A stretch of 64,000 bases of DNA from Haemophilus seminalis (GCF_006384255.1 NZ_VCED01000002.1:248001-312000), one strand, 5' to 3'; counted from the stretch's first letter, positions 9,113 through 17,085 are shown. Notes: generated by a model not told the origin, from the letters alone. Translations and numbers: made by a program.

Positions 9113-10336
9113 TTAGTCTAAGGCTTTACCTTTTAATTCAGGGATTAAGAAAATTGTCGCTAACATATCAATTACGTAGATAATCGCAAGTAGGGCGATG
9201 GCAGTTTGGAAAGAGTAGGCGAGTACAACTGCGCCCACAACCACAGGTCCAAATCCCCCTACGGCACGACCAATATTGAAAAGTACGTTTTGTGCGGTTG
9301 CTCGAGCTTCAGTTGGGTAGGCTTCTGCCATTAATGCACCGTAACCTCCCATCATTCCGTTTACAAACATACCTAAAAATGCCCCAGCAAGAAGCATGAT
9401 GTCAGGATCGGTAAGTTGTGAGTAAACCACGATACTTATCACTGCGCCTAATTGGAAAAGTAAGAAACTTGGTTTGCGTCCGATGCGGTCGGCAAGTTGT
9501 CCGAAAATCCAAATGCCAGCCATCATGCCACAGACGGTAACGGCTGTCCAAAGTCCAGATTTAGTTAAGCTGAATCCCAGTTGTTTTGATAAGAAATTAG
9601 GTAACCAAATCATAATACCGTAATAACCGAAGTTTTGTACGGAGGTAAGTACAACGATACCAAGACTAATTTTGCTCGTGGCTTTGTCTTTAATCAGAAG
9701 CTGAAATGAACGTAATTTATCAGTAAAGCTGGATTGCGTTGAAAGTGCGGTTTGTTTTTGAGTGAAAATTTCAGGTTCGTGCAGATGAGAACGTAAGAAC
9801 CAAGCGACAAATGCAGGGAAGATACCCACCAAGAACATTCCACGCCAGCCAATATGCGGGAGCAATAATGGTGTAAGTAATGCGGCACCTAACACACCTG
9901 CTTGCCAACCCAAGGCAACATAAGATGCAGCTTTAGCTCGGTGGCGTGCGGGCCATGCTTCTGCTGCTAGAGCCATCCCAATTCCAAATTCACCGCCTAA
10001 GCCAATACCAGCAATTGTGCGATAAATCAGTAAATCCCAATAACCTTGTGCAATCGCACATAAACCAGTAAACACCGCAAAGAGAATAATAGTCCAAGTA
10101 AGTACACGTACACGACCGTATTTATCGCTTAATGCGCCAAATAAAATACCGCCAAAAACTGCGCCAATAAGTGTCCATGTCACGAGAGAACCACCCTGGG
10201 CGGGCGTTAGATTTAAGTCAGCAGAAATTGCGCTAAGCATGAAACCTAAAATTAGAAGATCGAAACCGTCCATTGCATAGCCGACGGTAGAGCCAATTAA
10301 GGCTTTCCAGCCATAACTGTTTACTTTGTTTGTCAT
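9113..10336 (-). CDS. MFS transporter, aromatic acid:H+ symporter-like
   Basis: This 407-residue, 12-helix major facilitator protein has motif A GALSDKYGRVRVL after helix 2, an equivalent GQLADRIGRKP after helix 8, and GLGGEFGIGMALAAEAWPARHRAKA after helix 4, which is typical of the SV2/AAHS sugar- and aromatic-acid-type branch. The start is the ATG at 10336, behind AAAAGGACAC. The substrate is not evident. It is the last chromosomal gene before the integrated element, whose att repeat lies about 180 bases upstream of its start. Confidence 0.85.
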   Translation of the reverse strand: MTNKVNSYGWKALIGSTVGYAMDGFDLLILGFMLSAISADLNLTPAQGGSLVTWTLIGAVFGGILFGALSDKYGRVRVLTWTIILFAVFTGLCAIAQGYWDLLIYRTIAGIGLGGEFGIGMALAAEAWPARHRAKAASYVALGWQAGVLGAALLTPLLLPHIGWRGMFLVGIFPAFVAWFLRSHLHEPEIFTQKQTALSTQSSFTDKLRSFQLLIKDKATSKISLGIVVLTSVQNFGYYGIMIWLPNFLSKQLGFSLTKSGLWTAVTVCGMMAGIWIFGQLADRIGRKPSFLLFQLGAVISIVVYSQLTDPDIMLLAGAFLGMFVNGMMGGYGALMAEAYPTEARATAQNVLFNIGRAVGGFGPVVVGAVVLAYSFQTAIALLAIIYVIDMLATIFLIPELKGKALD

Positions 10337-10348
10337 GATGTGTCCTTT

Positions 10349-10366
10349 TGTTACTCTCAGGTAACA
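10349..10366. promoter_or_regulatory. Inverted repeat in the MFS gene leader
   Basis: TGTTAC-TCTCAG-GTAACA is a perfect 6-bp dyad just upstream of the MFS ribosome site. It could be an operator or a small leader hairpin. No dedicated regulator gene is adjacent. Confidence 0.3.
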
Positions 10367-10518
10367 TTTAAAGTGAAAAGAGAGGTGATTAAAAAATCGG
10401 TGGCTAGTTTACTGCATTGATGAAAAAATTCAATGAGTGTAATAACAAAAATAATCAGAATTAAAAACTGAATTTGAATAAGAAAGAAAAGGGGAATTAT
10501 TAGGGAATAAAATTAGGA

Positions 10519-10532
10519 TGGCGGTGAGAAAG
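10519..10532. repeat. attR-type direct repeat (distal end of the island)
   Basis: TGGCGGTGAGAAAG repeats exactly the 14 bases at 23940-23953, which are the 3' end of the tRNA-Ser gene including its CCA. This marks the distal junction of the integrated element. Confidence 0.85.
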
Positions 10533-10596
10533 AACAACGACTTTTACCTCTTAAGCCTTGTGTAGTCTAAAATCTTGATATTTTGTATAGTCCGTT

Positions 10597-10617
10597 AGGG
10601 GGTTATACAGGGGGTTA
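10597..10617. repeat. Tandem AGGGGGTTA arm-type repeats, distal end
   Basis: AGGGGGTTA occurs at 10597-10605 and 10609-10617, 12 bases apart. The same pair with the same spacing occurs near the other end (23808-23828). Such paired repeats inside both ends fit integrase or excisionase arm sites. Confidence 0.6.
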
Positions 10618-10733
10618 AAAATAAATTTTTCTATGATTTGTCCTTGTTCAAGGTGCAATTATGAAAAAAAAGAGGTTTAACGGTCAATCTTTAATTTTCG
10701 TTTAATTTCGTTTTATTTGTTCATTTTTATAGC

Positions 10734-11213
10734 TTAATCTTCTTTAGTGTATTTTTGTTCACCGTAAAAATATCTTTCCTTATGTAATGCTGCGCGTTCA
10801 CGAGTTTTTTCCCAAATCCTTTCTTCTTCCTTTCGTTTTATTGAATTTCTTTTGATGAAACCATAGACGAAAACAAATAATAAAATCACTGCATACCATA
10901 AAAATGGGTTATCAGCTATTGCGTAAATCATAACGAAAGGTAATGCAATGATAGATATCGTTAGAACAGCTATTAGTGGCCCAAATAAAACTAAAAGAAT
11001 CAATTTTCCTAAAGAATTTATTTTGGCGCGGTTCCGATTAAACCACGGTTTGAATGGAGTCAGTATTACAGCTAAAAATACCAACAATAGATAGATTACG
11101 ATAAATGCTGGCAGAATGTTGATTAAATATGTGCCACCAATAAAAAGCCCCGCTATCAGTAAATAAATTGGTGCAGCAATTAGAAATAGGATCAAGGCAA
11201 TCATTTCTTTCAT
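10734..11213 (-). CDS. Island membrane protein of unknown function
   Basis: This 159-residue protein has four likely membrane segments (about 5-25, 28-50, 68-92, 98-115) and then a strongly charged cytoplasmic tail rich in Lys, Arg and Glu (KRKEEERIWEKTRERAALHKER). I do not recognise the family. It is the last gene before the distal att repeat and is separated from the helicase by the iteron region, so it is probably transcribed alone. Its place at the satellite border is one where cargo or exclusion genes are often found, but this is only positional. Confidence 0.6.
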   Translation of the reverse strand: MKEMIALILFLIAAPIYLLIAGLFIGGTYLINILPAFIVIYLLLVFLAVILTPFKPWFNRNRAKINSLGKLILLVLFGPLIAVLTISIIALPFVMIYAIADNPFLWYAVILLFVFVYGFIKRNSIKRKEEERIWEKTRERAALHKERYFYGEQKYTKED

Positions 11214-11390
11214 CTATGGTTATTGTGTAATTTGATTCTAAGGCAAGCAGAAAAAAATAAAAGTAAAATGTATCTTTTTTATACTTTTGGAAAGTCGGTA
11301 ATTTATTCCAGTATGTGCGAAAAAGTGCGGTAGATTTTTTGGGGTTCTTTTTGCTTTAATTTTATTTTTTTCTGTTAGTGCTTTTTTTTT

Positions 11391-11700
11391 ACAGGAATTA
11401 CAGGAATTACAGGAATTACAGGAATTACAGGAATTTTTTAATTTTCATGGAAAAAATCTTTGTTTATTAATAGTTTAAAGGTTTGAAAAAAATTCCTGTG
11501 GTTATTTTTTAAACAGGAATTTTTTAGGAATTTTACAGGAATTTTTTAAGGCCGTTTTTTGTACAATAGGAATAAAAAGAGCAAAAATAGGAATTTTTAC
11601 CCACTGAATAGGAATTTTTAGATAGGTAATAGGAATTTTTTATTATTGTAACTTATTGATTTATAAAGATATGTAATATTTTATTCCTATAATTCCTATA
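11391..11700. repeat. Iteron-like AGGAATT repeat region, candidate replication origin
   Basis: The 9-mer CAGGAATTA is repeated in tandem five times from 11392 (last copy ending TTT). Further AGGAAT(TTTT) copies begin at 11515, 11526, 11537, 11568, 11589, 11610 and 11631, and inverted copies lie near 11491 and 11683-11699. Spacings of 11, 11, 31, 21, 21 and 21 place most copies on one face of the helix. The surrounding 11214-11773 has no gene and is very AT-rich. It lies next to the replication-helicase gene, as origins or crr regions do in satellites. Confidence 0.65.
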
Positions 11701-11737
11701 AAAATCCTATCTTTTGGCAGAAAAATTCTTTTAAAAC

Positions 11738-11767
11738 ATAAAAAAAGCAAGGTGGCGAACCTTGCTT
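11738..11767 (-). terminator. Terminator after the helicase gene
   Basis: A 9-bp stem AAGCAAGGT/ACCTTGCTT with a 5-base loop gives a T-run on the minus strand, six bases beyond the helicase stop. Confidence 0.85.
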
Positions 11768-11773
11768 TAATTT

Positions 11774-13981
11774 TTATTCGGTTTTTTCTGAATCACTTTC
11801 ATCATCTGAAAATGGCATCACTTTATAGGCCCTAACCGTTTTGCCTATATACTTTTTCGATATTTTGAAAATGTATTCATTATAGCCATTCTCGGGCTTT
11901 TTCGGTTTTTTTAATAACCCTGATGAAAAAAGTATGCTGTGCGCCATATTTTTAGGGAATCCCTCAATAATTTCATCAAAAATTTTAGGATAAATGAAAT
12001 AATGCTCTTCTTCCTTTTTCGCTTCATTGGCCAACACTCTAACACCTGATACTTTAATCGGTGTTCTTGCATTAGGATCCGCTGGGTATTCAATGAAACT
12101 TGCTTCATTGACTAATAGCCAATCGGTCAAAATTCTGATTAAACTTGTTTCTTCTCGGCTATTTTCGCCAAATTCTTCTTTCCAGTTGAGAAAGTTTTTT
12201 AAAATGGCTTGTGCGCTTTCTTCTTCCGTCCATTGGGTTAAGTCTTTGGCTAAATAAAGTGCGGTTTCTAGCACGGCGAAACGGTCGCCCGCTACACGTT
12301 GCACTTGTCCGCTCATATTATTAGATAAATCTAGCCATTTTTGGCGAATTATCTTATAGGTGCTTTTCACTGCATCCGCATTGTTAGAAAGAAAGGCTAT
12401 CCATTCGCGCCCAATTATGCCAAAACATTCTTGCACTTTTTCGTTTAAATGGTCGGCGTGCGCTTTGTTGTTGGGAAAGTTGTGTAAATGGTTCGCTTCC
12501 TCAAGCGGCACATTTAAAAGTCGTACTAATTGCCCAGCGTGCACCTTTGCGCCCTGCTGTCTTAGCTGGGTTTCTAAATCTTTTTCCCCTGTCGAAAGTG
12601 CGGAGACTTTCCAGCGTTTTATTTGTCGGTTTCCGCCCTCTTTTTCGCCTCTGATTTTGTCCGTTTCATTAAACAAATCATAGGCGATAGTCTCTAGATT
12701 CTTTCCGTCTTTGGCTTGTCCGATTTCGTCTAGAGTAATAAAGCCGTCATTGCGTGCAGCTGCTTCATTTTTTACGCCTGTTGCGGTGGTGCTCCAGCTT
12801 AATTTTATTTTTTCGGGGTTGCCGTAAATACTGTTGGCAATATTTAGGGTTGTGCTTTTTCCCTTTGAACTTTCCGCGAATAAATGCACGCCAAAAGATT
12901 CCCGCCCTAAAAGTGAAAGCATAGGTGCAGCTAACGCAACCGCTACGCCAATCATCATTGAGGCGTTACCACGTACATTTTGCGCAATTTCCCTTTGCCA
13001 ATCTGCAAGTGTGCCGCTTGTCGTATAGCCCAGGCTTGAACTGCTTCGGTCGGTAAAATGAATCGGTTTAAGCGGCGTGCCAATAATTTCCCCATTCGGT
13101 AATAAATACGCTCCATTTAGCCAGCCTGTCACATTCGTGATAGTCCATTGGGTAAAATGGTCGCCGTTAAAATGAAAATGCTCGGTAAGGCGTTGTGTTA
13201 AGCCTGAGCCTTGTGTCATTTTCAAACCTTGCGCTTTCAGCATTTTCCAGCCTGAATCTGTGCCAAAATCTTCACGGGCGATAGCAACGGTGCGCGGCTT
13301 ATTTTCATCTCGATTTTGCCATTGAAAAAGATAGTAATATTCTCCGCCTTGCGTTTTCCCCTCGCCAACCAGTGCCAAATCATCACAAATCCACGTCATA
13401 CTCTCTTTAATGATTTCGCCAGTATCATTATCAACTTTAGGCTTAATGTAATGTAACCCTTTAATCTTGCCATTTTCTCGATACTCTACATAAGGCTCAC
13501 GTTTTGGCGCATCTGGTTTATCCATATATTCCACGCGCATTTCTGCTAAATTGCGCGATTCTGCACTATTGCGTAAATCTTCTAAACGGTGGCTTAATTC
13601 TTCCAAATTATCGCCGAGGCTATCTGCAAAAAAGACTTTTTTTGCTTTACTGCGCGTTGCTAGTGCCAATAAAAGGGCGTTTTCTTGGTCGCTTGTCACT
13701 TCGCCAAAACGGTAAAATGTCACGGCGTGCACATCATCTTTTAAAATCTGATAATCGCCAGCGTTTGCCAGTTTCTCCGCATCTAAAATTATCGGCTTAT
13801 AATCACGCTCAAGACCTAGTTTATCGCGCAATAAACCCCATTCAAGGCCATTGCCTTTATCTTTACCAAATCCCCAAGCATTCCAGGCTTTATTGCCAAT
13901 TAATGCGTGAATATGCTCAAAGGCTACGCGCCCTTGTTCGTCAAAGTGCGGTGCTTTTGGTGGGTGTTTTTTATAACTCAT
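11774..13981 (-). CDS. DUF927-type replication helicase/ATPase of the satellite
   Basis: This 735-residue protein has an N-terminal region (about 1-130) that could bind DNA or partners, then a DUF927 P-loop ATPase. Walker A is ESSKGKST at about 370-377, and Walker B GFITLDEIGQ lies near 415. DUF927 proteins are found in plasmids, phages and satellites and are thought to unwind DNA at initiation. No Toprim or zinc-finger primase domain is visible, so priming must come from elsewhere. The adjacent phased repeats are a natural binding region. The substrate and the link to the repeats are inferred. Confidence 0.8.
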   Translation of the reverse strand: MSYKKHPPKAPHFDEQGRVAFEHIHALIGNKAWNAWGFGKDKGNGLEWGLLRDKLGLERDYKPIILDAEKLANAGDYQILKDDVHAVTFYRFGEVTSDQENALLLALATRSKAKKVFFADSLGDNLEELSHRLEDLRNSAESRNLAEMRVEYMDKPDAPKREPYVEYRENGKIKGLHYIKPKVDNDTGEIIKESMTWICDDLALVGEGKTQGGEYYYLFQWQNRDENKPRTVAIAREDFGTDSGWKMLKAQGLKMTQGSGLTQRLTEHFHFNGDHFTQWTITNVTGWLNGAYLLPNGEIIGTPLKPIHFTDRSSSSLGYTTSGTLADWQREIAQNVRGNASMMIGVAVALAAPMLSLLGRESFGVHLFAESSKGKSTTLNIANSIYGNPEKIKLSWSTTATGVKNEAAARNDGFITLDEIGQAKDGKNLETIAYDLFNETDKIRGEKEGGNRQIKRWKVSALSTGEKDLETQLRQQGAKVHAGQLVRLLNVPLEEANHLHNFPNNKAHADHLNEKVQECFGIIGREWIAFLSNNADAVKSTYKIIRQKWLDLSNNMSGQVQRVAGDRFAVLETALYLAKDLTQWTEEESAQAILKNFLNWKEEFGENSREETSLIRILTDWLLVNEASFIEYPADPNARTPIKVSGVRVLANEAKKEEEHYFIYPKIFDEIIEGFPKNMAHSILFSSGLLKKPKKPENGYNEYIFKISKKYIGKTVRAYKVMPFSDDESDSEKTE

Positions 13982-13990
13982 CTTTTCCCC

Positions 13991-14278
13991 CTATGCCTTA
14001 TTCCGATTCTTAAAAAATGCGATAACCTCTGCCGCACGGTATTTTTTCGGGGCGCGTTTCTTCAGCGTGCCGACACTTGCGGGAAAATTGGGATCAAGCG
14101 AAAGGGTTTGCATAAAATAGCCGTAAGAAATTTTGGCGTATTCTGCGACTTGTCGAGGTGTCCAAATTTCATCTGGATTATTCGCCTGTTCAATGCGTTC
14201 TAAGCGGCTTAAACGTTCATCATAACTAGATAAAATGCGTTTAAGGCTTTCTACTGTTAGCGGTTGTTCTTGTTGCAT
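13991..14278 (-). CDS. Small DNA-binding-type protein between recombinase and helicase
   Basis: This 95-residue protein has an N-terminal coiled-coil-like helix (about 8-30) and then an AlpA/MerR-like helix-turn-helix (IWTPRQVAEYAKISYGYFMQ, with KKRAPKKYRAAEVIAFF as the wing). It is coupled to the helicase start (10-base gap) and follows the recombinase. It may be a replication or excision accessory factor. I cannot assign a named family. Confidence 0.6.
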   Translation of the reverse strand: MQQEQPLTVESLKRILSSYDERLSRLERIEQANNPDEIWTPRQVAEYAKISYGYFMQTLSLDPNFPASVGTLKKRAPKKYRAAEVIAFFKNRNKA

Positions 14279-14293
14279 GGTGATCCTTTTTTA

Positions 14294-15292
14294 TTAGTTT
14301 AGTGTGGTGCTGTTGGCGTACTTTAATAAATGGTCTGCGTTCAAATGCGCATATTTGTTTACCATTTCCAGCGTTTGCCATCCGCCCATCTCTTTCAACG
14401 TGTAAAGCGGTGTGCCACTTTGTGCGTGCCAGCTTGCCCACGTGTGGCGCAAATCATGAAAGCGAAAGTTTTCAATTCCAGCGCGGTTTAATGCGCGGTG
14501 AAAATCAACCCAGTCAATTCGCCCAATCATTTTGTTAGTGCCTCTATGAAAAACATATTTATTGCACCGTTGTGCCTCTAGTTCCGCTAAAAGCGTACAT
14601 GCCTCATCGTTTAAAGGTAAGGGACGCGCCTTGCCTGATTTTGATTTATCCGCACGAACAACGGCAATTTTTCGCGATAAATCTACGCTGTCCCATTCAA
14701 GCGAAAGAATTTCACTCATTCGCGCCCCTGTATAAAGTGCAAATTTGCAAACGGCTTTCATCCATGGCAAATCAAGATTTTCAATTAATCGTGCGGCCTC
14801 GTTTTTGCTTATCCAGCGTACGTTTACTTTTGGCTCTGCATTTTTCGGAACGTAAGGAATCTTGGCTATCCAGTCATTTTTATAGGCAAGGGAAAACATC
14901 TTCATCACTGAAGTGCGGTAGCGGTTTTTTGTTGCTGGGCTTAGTGTTTCCCCTGTTTTGCTATATTGTGGAATGTTTGCTGCAATCTCTTCGCCTGTAA
15001 TACTTTGCAAGGTTCGCCCTTGGAATAGGGTGCGCCAATAAATGGCGTGCCGTCTTACCGTGTCGATATTCTTGCCTTGCTTACCTTCCTCAATAAAAAG
15101 TAGTAACGCTTCATCAAAAAGGCGTATTGGTTTTTTATCTAAATAAGCTATTTCCCATAATTCACGCTTTAAGCGGTCATGAAATTCTTGGGCTAGTGCT
15201 TTTTGAGTTGTTCGAGTGCTTTGTCTAATTCTTTGCCCGCTTGGTGCTGTAATATCGATCCAGTAAGTATTTTTTCTTTTGTAGATAGCCAT
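14294..15292 (-). CDS. Second tyrosine recombinase (phage integrase family), intact
   Basis: This 332-residue protein has an arm-type N domain (about 1-60), a SAM-like core-binding domain (about 65-160) and a catalytic domain with all expected residues: GARMSEILSLEW (Arg), K in the beta-hairpin (DKSKSGKARPLP), HDLRHTWASWHAQ (His-x-x-Arg), GGWQ (Trp/His) and YAH near the end (Tyr nucleophile). It lies mid-operon, not at an element end, with a probable excisionase overlapping its start by 100 bases. Its attachment site is unknown. It may be the working recombinase, since the terminal P4-type integrase carries a stop codon. Confidence 0.9.
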   Translation of the reverse strand: MAIYKRKNTYWIDITAPSGQRIRQSTRTTQKALAQEFHDRLKRELWEIAYLDKKPIRLFDEALLLFIEEGKQGKNIDTVRRHAIYWRTLFQGRTLQSITGEEIAANIPQYSKTGETLSPATKNRYRTSVMKMFSLAYKNDWIAKIPYVPKNAEPKVNVRWISKNEAARLIENLDLPWMKAVCKFALYTGARMSEILSLEWDSVDLSRKIAVVRADKSKSGKARPLPLNDEACTLLAELEAQRCNKYVFHRGTNKMIGRIDWVDFHRALNRAGIENFRFHDLRHTWASWHAQSGTPLYTLKEMGGWQTLEMVNKYAHLNADHLLKYANSTTLN

Positions 15293-15528
15293 TCGTTCCC
15301 CCTATTTTTTAGGCTTGGTGTAATTGCCAGTTCTTGTAAACATTGTGATGTAGCTCGTTGTTCAAGGGCTTTTAAATCATCATAGGATATTCTCCAGGAA
15401 CGCGTTCCTGGCATTGTGAAAAAAAACCATCTAATCCGGTTTTGAAAGACGGTGGAATAAGACAGTTTGAGATAGTCCGCCGCTTCTTTGATCGTCAGCA
15501 ATAACGGCATTTCATTTAATACCATCAT
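15193..15528 (-). CDS. Excisionase-like helix-turn-helix protein
   Basis: This 111-residue protein has an N-terminal helix-turn-helix of the HTH_17/Xis type (LLTIKEAADYLKLSYSTVFQNRI...WRISYDDLKALEQ, about residues 9-55). The C-terminal 40 residues are helical and charged. Its last 100 bases overlap the recombinase reading frame, an arrangement common for xis-int pairs. It is itself started by an ATGA overlap with a small upstream gene. The role in directionality is inferred from fold and position. Confidence 0.7.
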   Translation of the reverse strand: MMVLNEMPLLLTIKEAADYLKLSYSTVFQNRIRWFFFTMPGTRSWRISYDDLKALEQRATSQCLQELAITPSLKNRGNEWLSTKEKILTGSILQHQAGKELDKALEQLKKH

Positions 15529-15644
15529 CCGCCCCCTTTTTCTCTGTGCTCTGTGAGGTCTCTTCTTGCTTGGCGAATGCGGTGCGTTAGGCTTTGAATT
15601 GCGCTTTCTTCGGTGTTGGGTAAATTAAAAGAATAAGTGTTCAT
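15525..15644 (-). CDS. Tiny island protein (39 residues)
   Basis: The frame runs from the ATG at 15644 to the TGA at 15525-15527 and overlaps both neighbours by ATGA-type junctions. The protein is hydrophilic (NTYSFNLPNTEESAIQSLTH at residues 2-21, then Arg-rich). The NTEESA segment recurs in the Ash/Icd-like protein encoded nearby, suggesting a shortened relative of its C-terminal part. Function is unknown. Coding status rests mainly on the tight coupling. Confidence 0.45.
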   Translation of the reverse strand: MNTYSFNLPNTEESAIQSLTHRIRQARRDLTEHREKGGG

Positions 15645-15814
15645 ACGTTTCCCTCATGGGTAACATCACGTCCCGCAATATTGCCCGCTTTCAATTGGTG
15701 AAAATGTTGAGTTGTGCTGTTGGTATCGGTGAAATAATTGATAGTGATAAAAATCGGTGCGTGGTGTTTTTTACGCATAAAAAGGCGTAAAAGTGCGGTC
15801 AAATTAAATTTCAT
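15641..15814 (-). CDS. Tiny basic island protein (57 residues)
   Basis: The ATG at 15814 overlaps the end of the upstream gene, and the TGA overlaps the next start (ATGA). The N-terminal third is basic (LLRLFMRKKHHAP), and the middle (FITINYFTDTNSTTQHFHQL) resembles the strand of Icd-like proteins. No family is assigned. The start codon lies just before an uptake-signal copy that is read within the coding sequence. Confidence 0.45.
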   Translation of the reverse strand: MKFNLTALLRLFMRKKHHAPIFITINYFTDTNSTTQHFHQLKAGNIAGRDVTHEGNV

Positions 15815-16016
15815 TTTTGCCCCCTTTTGCTTTCATTGCCGCGTAACGCTGTAAACATTGTTCTAATGGATAGCGTCCGTTATGTGAGTAAATATCGCAT
15901 AATGCGTTATCTATCCAATAATCAACCTTTGTGCCCTTTAACTCTTTAAATAGAGCCAAATAACACGCACTATAAAAGGCCAATCGGTCAATGATAGAGT
16001 AATCGTCATATTCCAA
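15804..16016 (-). CDS. Small island protein of unknown function (70 residues)
   Basis: This is an acidic, compact protein (MEYDDYSIIDRLAFYSACYLALF...) with about three predicted helices. It overlaps the downstream 57-residue gene by 11 bases and lies in the run of small minus-strand genes between the Ash-like gene and the recombinase. No motif is recognised. Confidence 0.55.
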   Translation of the reverse strand: MEYDDYSIIDRLAFYSACYLALFKELKGTKVDYWIDNALCDIYSHNGRYPLEQCLQRYAAMKAKGGKNEI

Positions 16017-16055
16017 TTCTTTACTTCGAGGAATATTAAAACGAGCGCAAAGCTC

Positions 16056-16157
16056 TTAAATTAATACGATAGAAGGGTTTTTCGGTTTTTCCTGGTCGTT
16101 CTTCGAATAAATCAAAACGCCCTCTAATAATGGTTGATTGGAATCGTTATTCATCAT
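16056..16157 (-). CDS. Possible 33-residue island peptide
   Basis: The frame begins at ATGATG (16157 or 16154), overlapping the stop of the 79-residue gene, and ends with TAA at 16056. The sequence is hydrophilic (NNDSNQPLLEGVLIYSKNDQ). Its coupling suggests translation, but the length makes it uncertain. Bases 15645-16055 otherwise hold only the two adjoining small genes. Confidence 0.3.
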   Translation of the reverse strand: MMNNDSNQPLLEGVLIYSKNDQEKPKNPSIVLI

Positions 16158-16393
16158 TCACCCCCTTCGTTGCTTTTGAATAGTTGTTCAAAAGTGCGAG
16201 AATGCACACGTTTTAGTGCGGTTTTCTCAACGGGGCCCCATTCTTGTTTATGAATTTTTACCGCCCAGACATTCGGATCTTTTTGCATTAAAAATCGAGC
16301 GGTGCGTTCTGCATCGTCGTATTCATAAAAGCGGCTGGTATAGTGTTTTTGACGATAAAAATCGAATGCGGTTAAAACATAGATATCAAGCAT
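16154..16393 (-). CDS. Small island protein of unknown function (79 residues)
   Basis: The start ATG at 16393 overlaps the end of the Ash/Icd-like gene by 8 bases. The protein is rich in Tyr and basic residues (FYRQKHYTSRFYEYDDAERTARFLMQK). It has no recognised domain and is probably a regulatory or accessory small protein of the satellite's early operon. Confidence 0.55.
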   Translation of the reverse strand: MLDIYVLTAFDFYRQKHYTSRFYEYDDAERTARFLMQKDPNVWAVKIHKQEWGPVEKTALKRVHSRTFEQLFKSNEGGE

Positions 16394-16991
16394 AAATCCC
16401 CCCTTTCATCGCTAAAGTGCGGTTAAATTTCGGGTTGATTTTTGCAACGGTGACGAGGTGGCGAAAATCAGCGTTAAGGCTTAATCTTGCGCTTTCTTCG
16501 GTGTTGGCGTGAATAGTTTGAATGCACAAATTAAAGTGCGGGTGTGTGCGATTAACGCATAGAAATTTGTAGATCATTTCTGCGGTGTCCTGTAAATAAT
16601 TTTTAGGAACTACCGCTAGACTTGTCACGGTCGGGCGGTAGCACGTAACGGGGTGACAAACTGCCTTTACAGGAAAACAGCCAACCGCTAAGGGTTGCCC
16701 ATTACGCGCTACCATTGAGAATAGTCTATCAAAAGATAGATTATTTTGGATAGGTGCGTAAACGCTACGAACAAAAAAAGCACGGTTAAATGGCGTGCTA
16801 TCGTTCGCCTGTAAAATGTTCAGCTTGTCACGGCTGGCTCTCGATTTCGCGAGTGCAGGATTAATATAGTTTAATCTCGTTTTATCTGTCAAGCGTGAAA
16901 TAAACAAAAAGCGGATATTTTTGTTCGTTTTGTGATAAGTGTTTGTTTTTCGGGTATAATATGCCCGTTTAGTTTTTTGGCTAAATTTCAT
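16386..16991 (-). CDS. Ash / host-cell-division-inhibitor Icd-like satellite protein
   Basis: The 201-residue protein has the signature layout of P4-type Ash and Icd-like proteins: SMVARNGQPLAVGCFP, PVTCYRPTVTSLAVVP, then YLQDTAEMIYKFL and a C-terminal NTEESARLSLNADFRH strand region. In P4-like elements these early-operon proteins affect host division or phage repression. The true start is unsure; translation could begin further in. Its 5' end is faced by a plus-strand promoter and terminator pair, so antisense control is possible. Confidence 0.6.
   Translation of the reverse strand: MKFSQKTKRAYYTRKTNTYHKTNKNIRFLFISRLTDKTRLNYINPALAKSRASRDKLNILQANDSTPFNRAFFVRSVYAPIQNNLSFDRLFSMVARNGQPLAVGCFPVKAVCHPVTCYRPTVTSLAVVPKNYLQDTAEMIYKFLCVNRTHPHFNLCIQTIHANTEESARLSLNADFRHLVTVAKINPKFNRTLAMKGGIYA
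16930..16960 (+). promoter_or_regulatory. Possible plus-strand promoter facing the Ash-like gene
   Basis: TTGTGA (16930-16935) and a perfect TATAAT (16955-16960) are spaced 19 bases apart. The -10 box sits inside an imperfect palindrome CGGGTATA-A-TATGCCCG. Transcription would start near 16967 and meet the terminator ending near 17064. The long spacer makes this uncertain. Confidence 0.4.
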
Positions 16992-17024
16992 AATAAATCT
17001 TTCGTTGTATGGTTTTTCCTAAGT

Positions 17025-17064
17025 CCCCGCGCCAACCAAGTCAAGCCTCGCGGGGCTTTTTTTT
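17025..17064 (+). terminator. Plus-strand terminator with no plus-strand gene before it
   Basis: CCCCGCG (17025-17031) and CGCGGGG (17049-17055) form a G/C-only stem followed by C and eight T. The T-run is on the plus strand only, whereas all surrounding genes are on the minus strand. It would end a short RNA made from the promoter near 16955. Confidence 0.7.
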
Positions 17065-17085
17065 GCCCTCAAGTCAGCGCACGGC

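Noticed and set aside
11391-11436. Tandem repeats considered as a CRISPR array or phase-variation tract
   Set aside because: Units are 9 bases with no spacers, and no gene starts through them, so neither fits; an iteron function is likelier.
13504-14013. A 169-codon plus-strand open frame inside the helicase gene
   Set aside because: It is the antisense shadow of the helicase and contains no domain or ribosome site.
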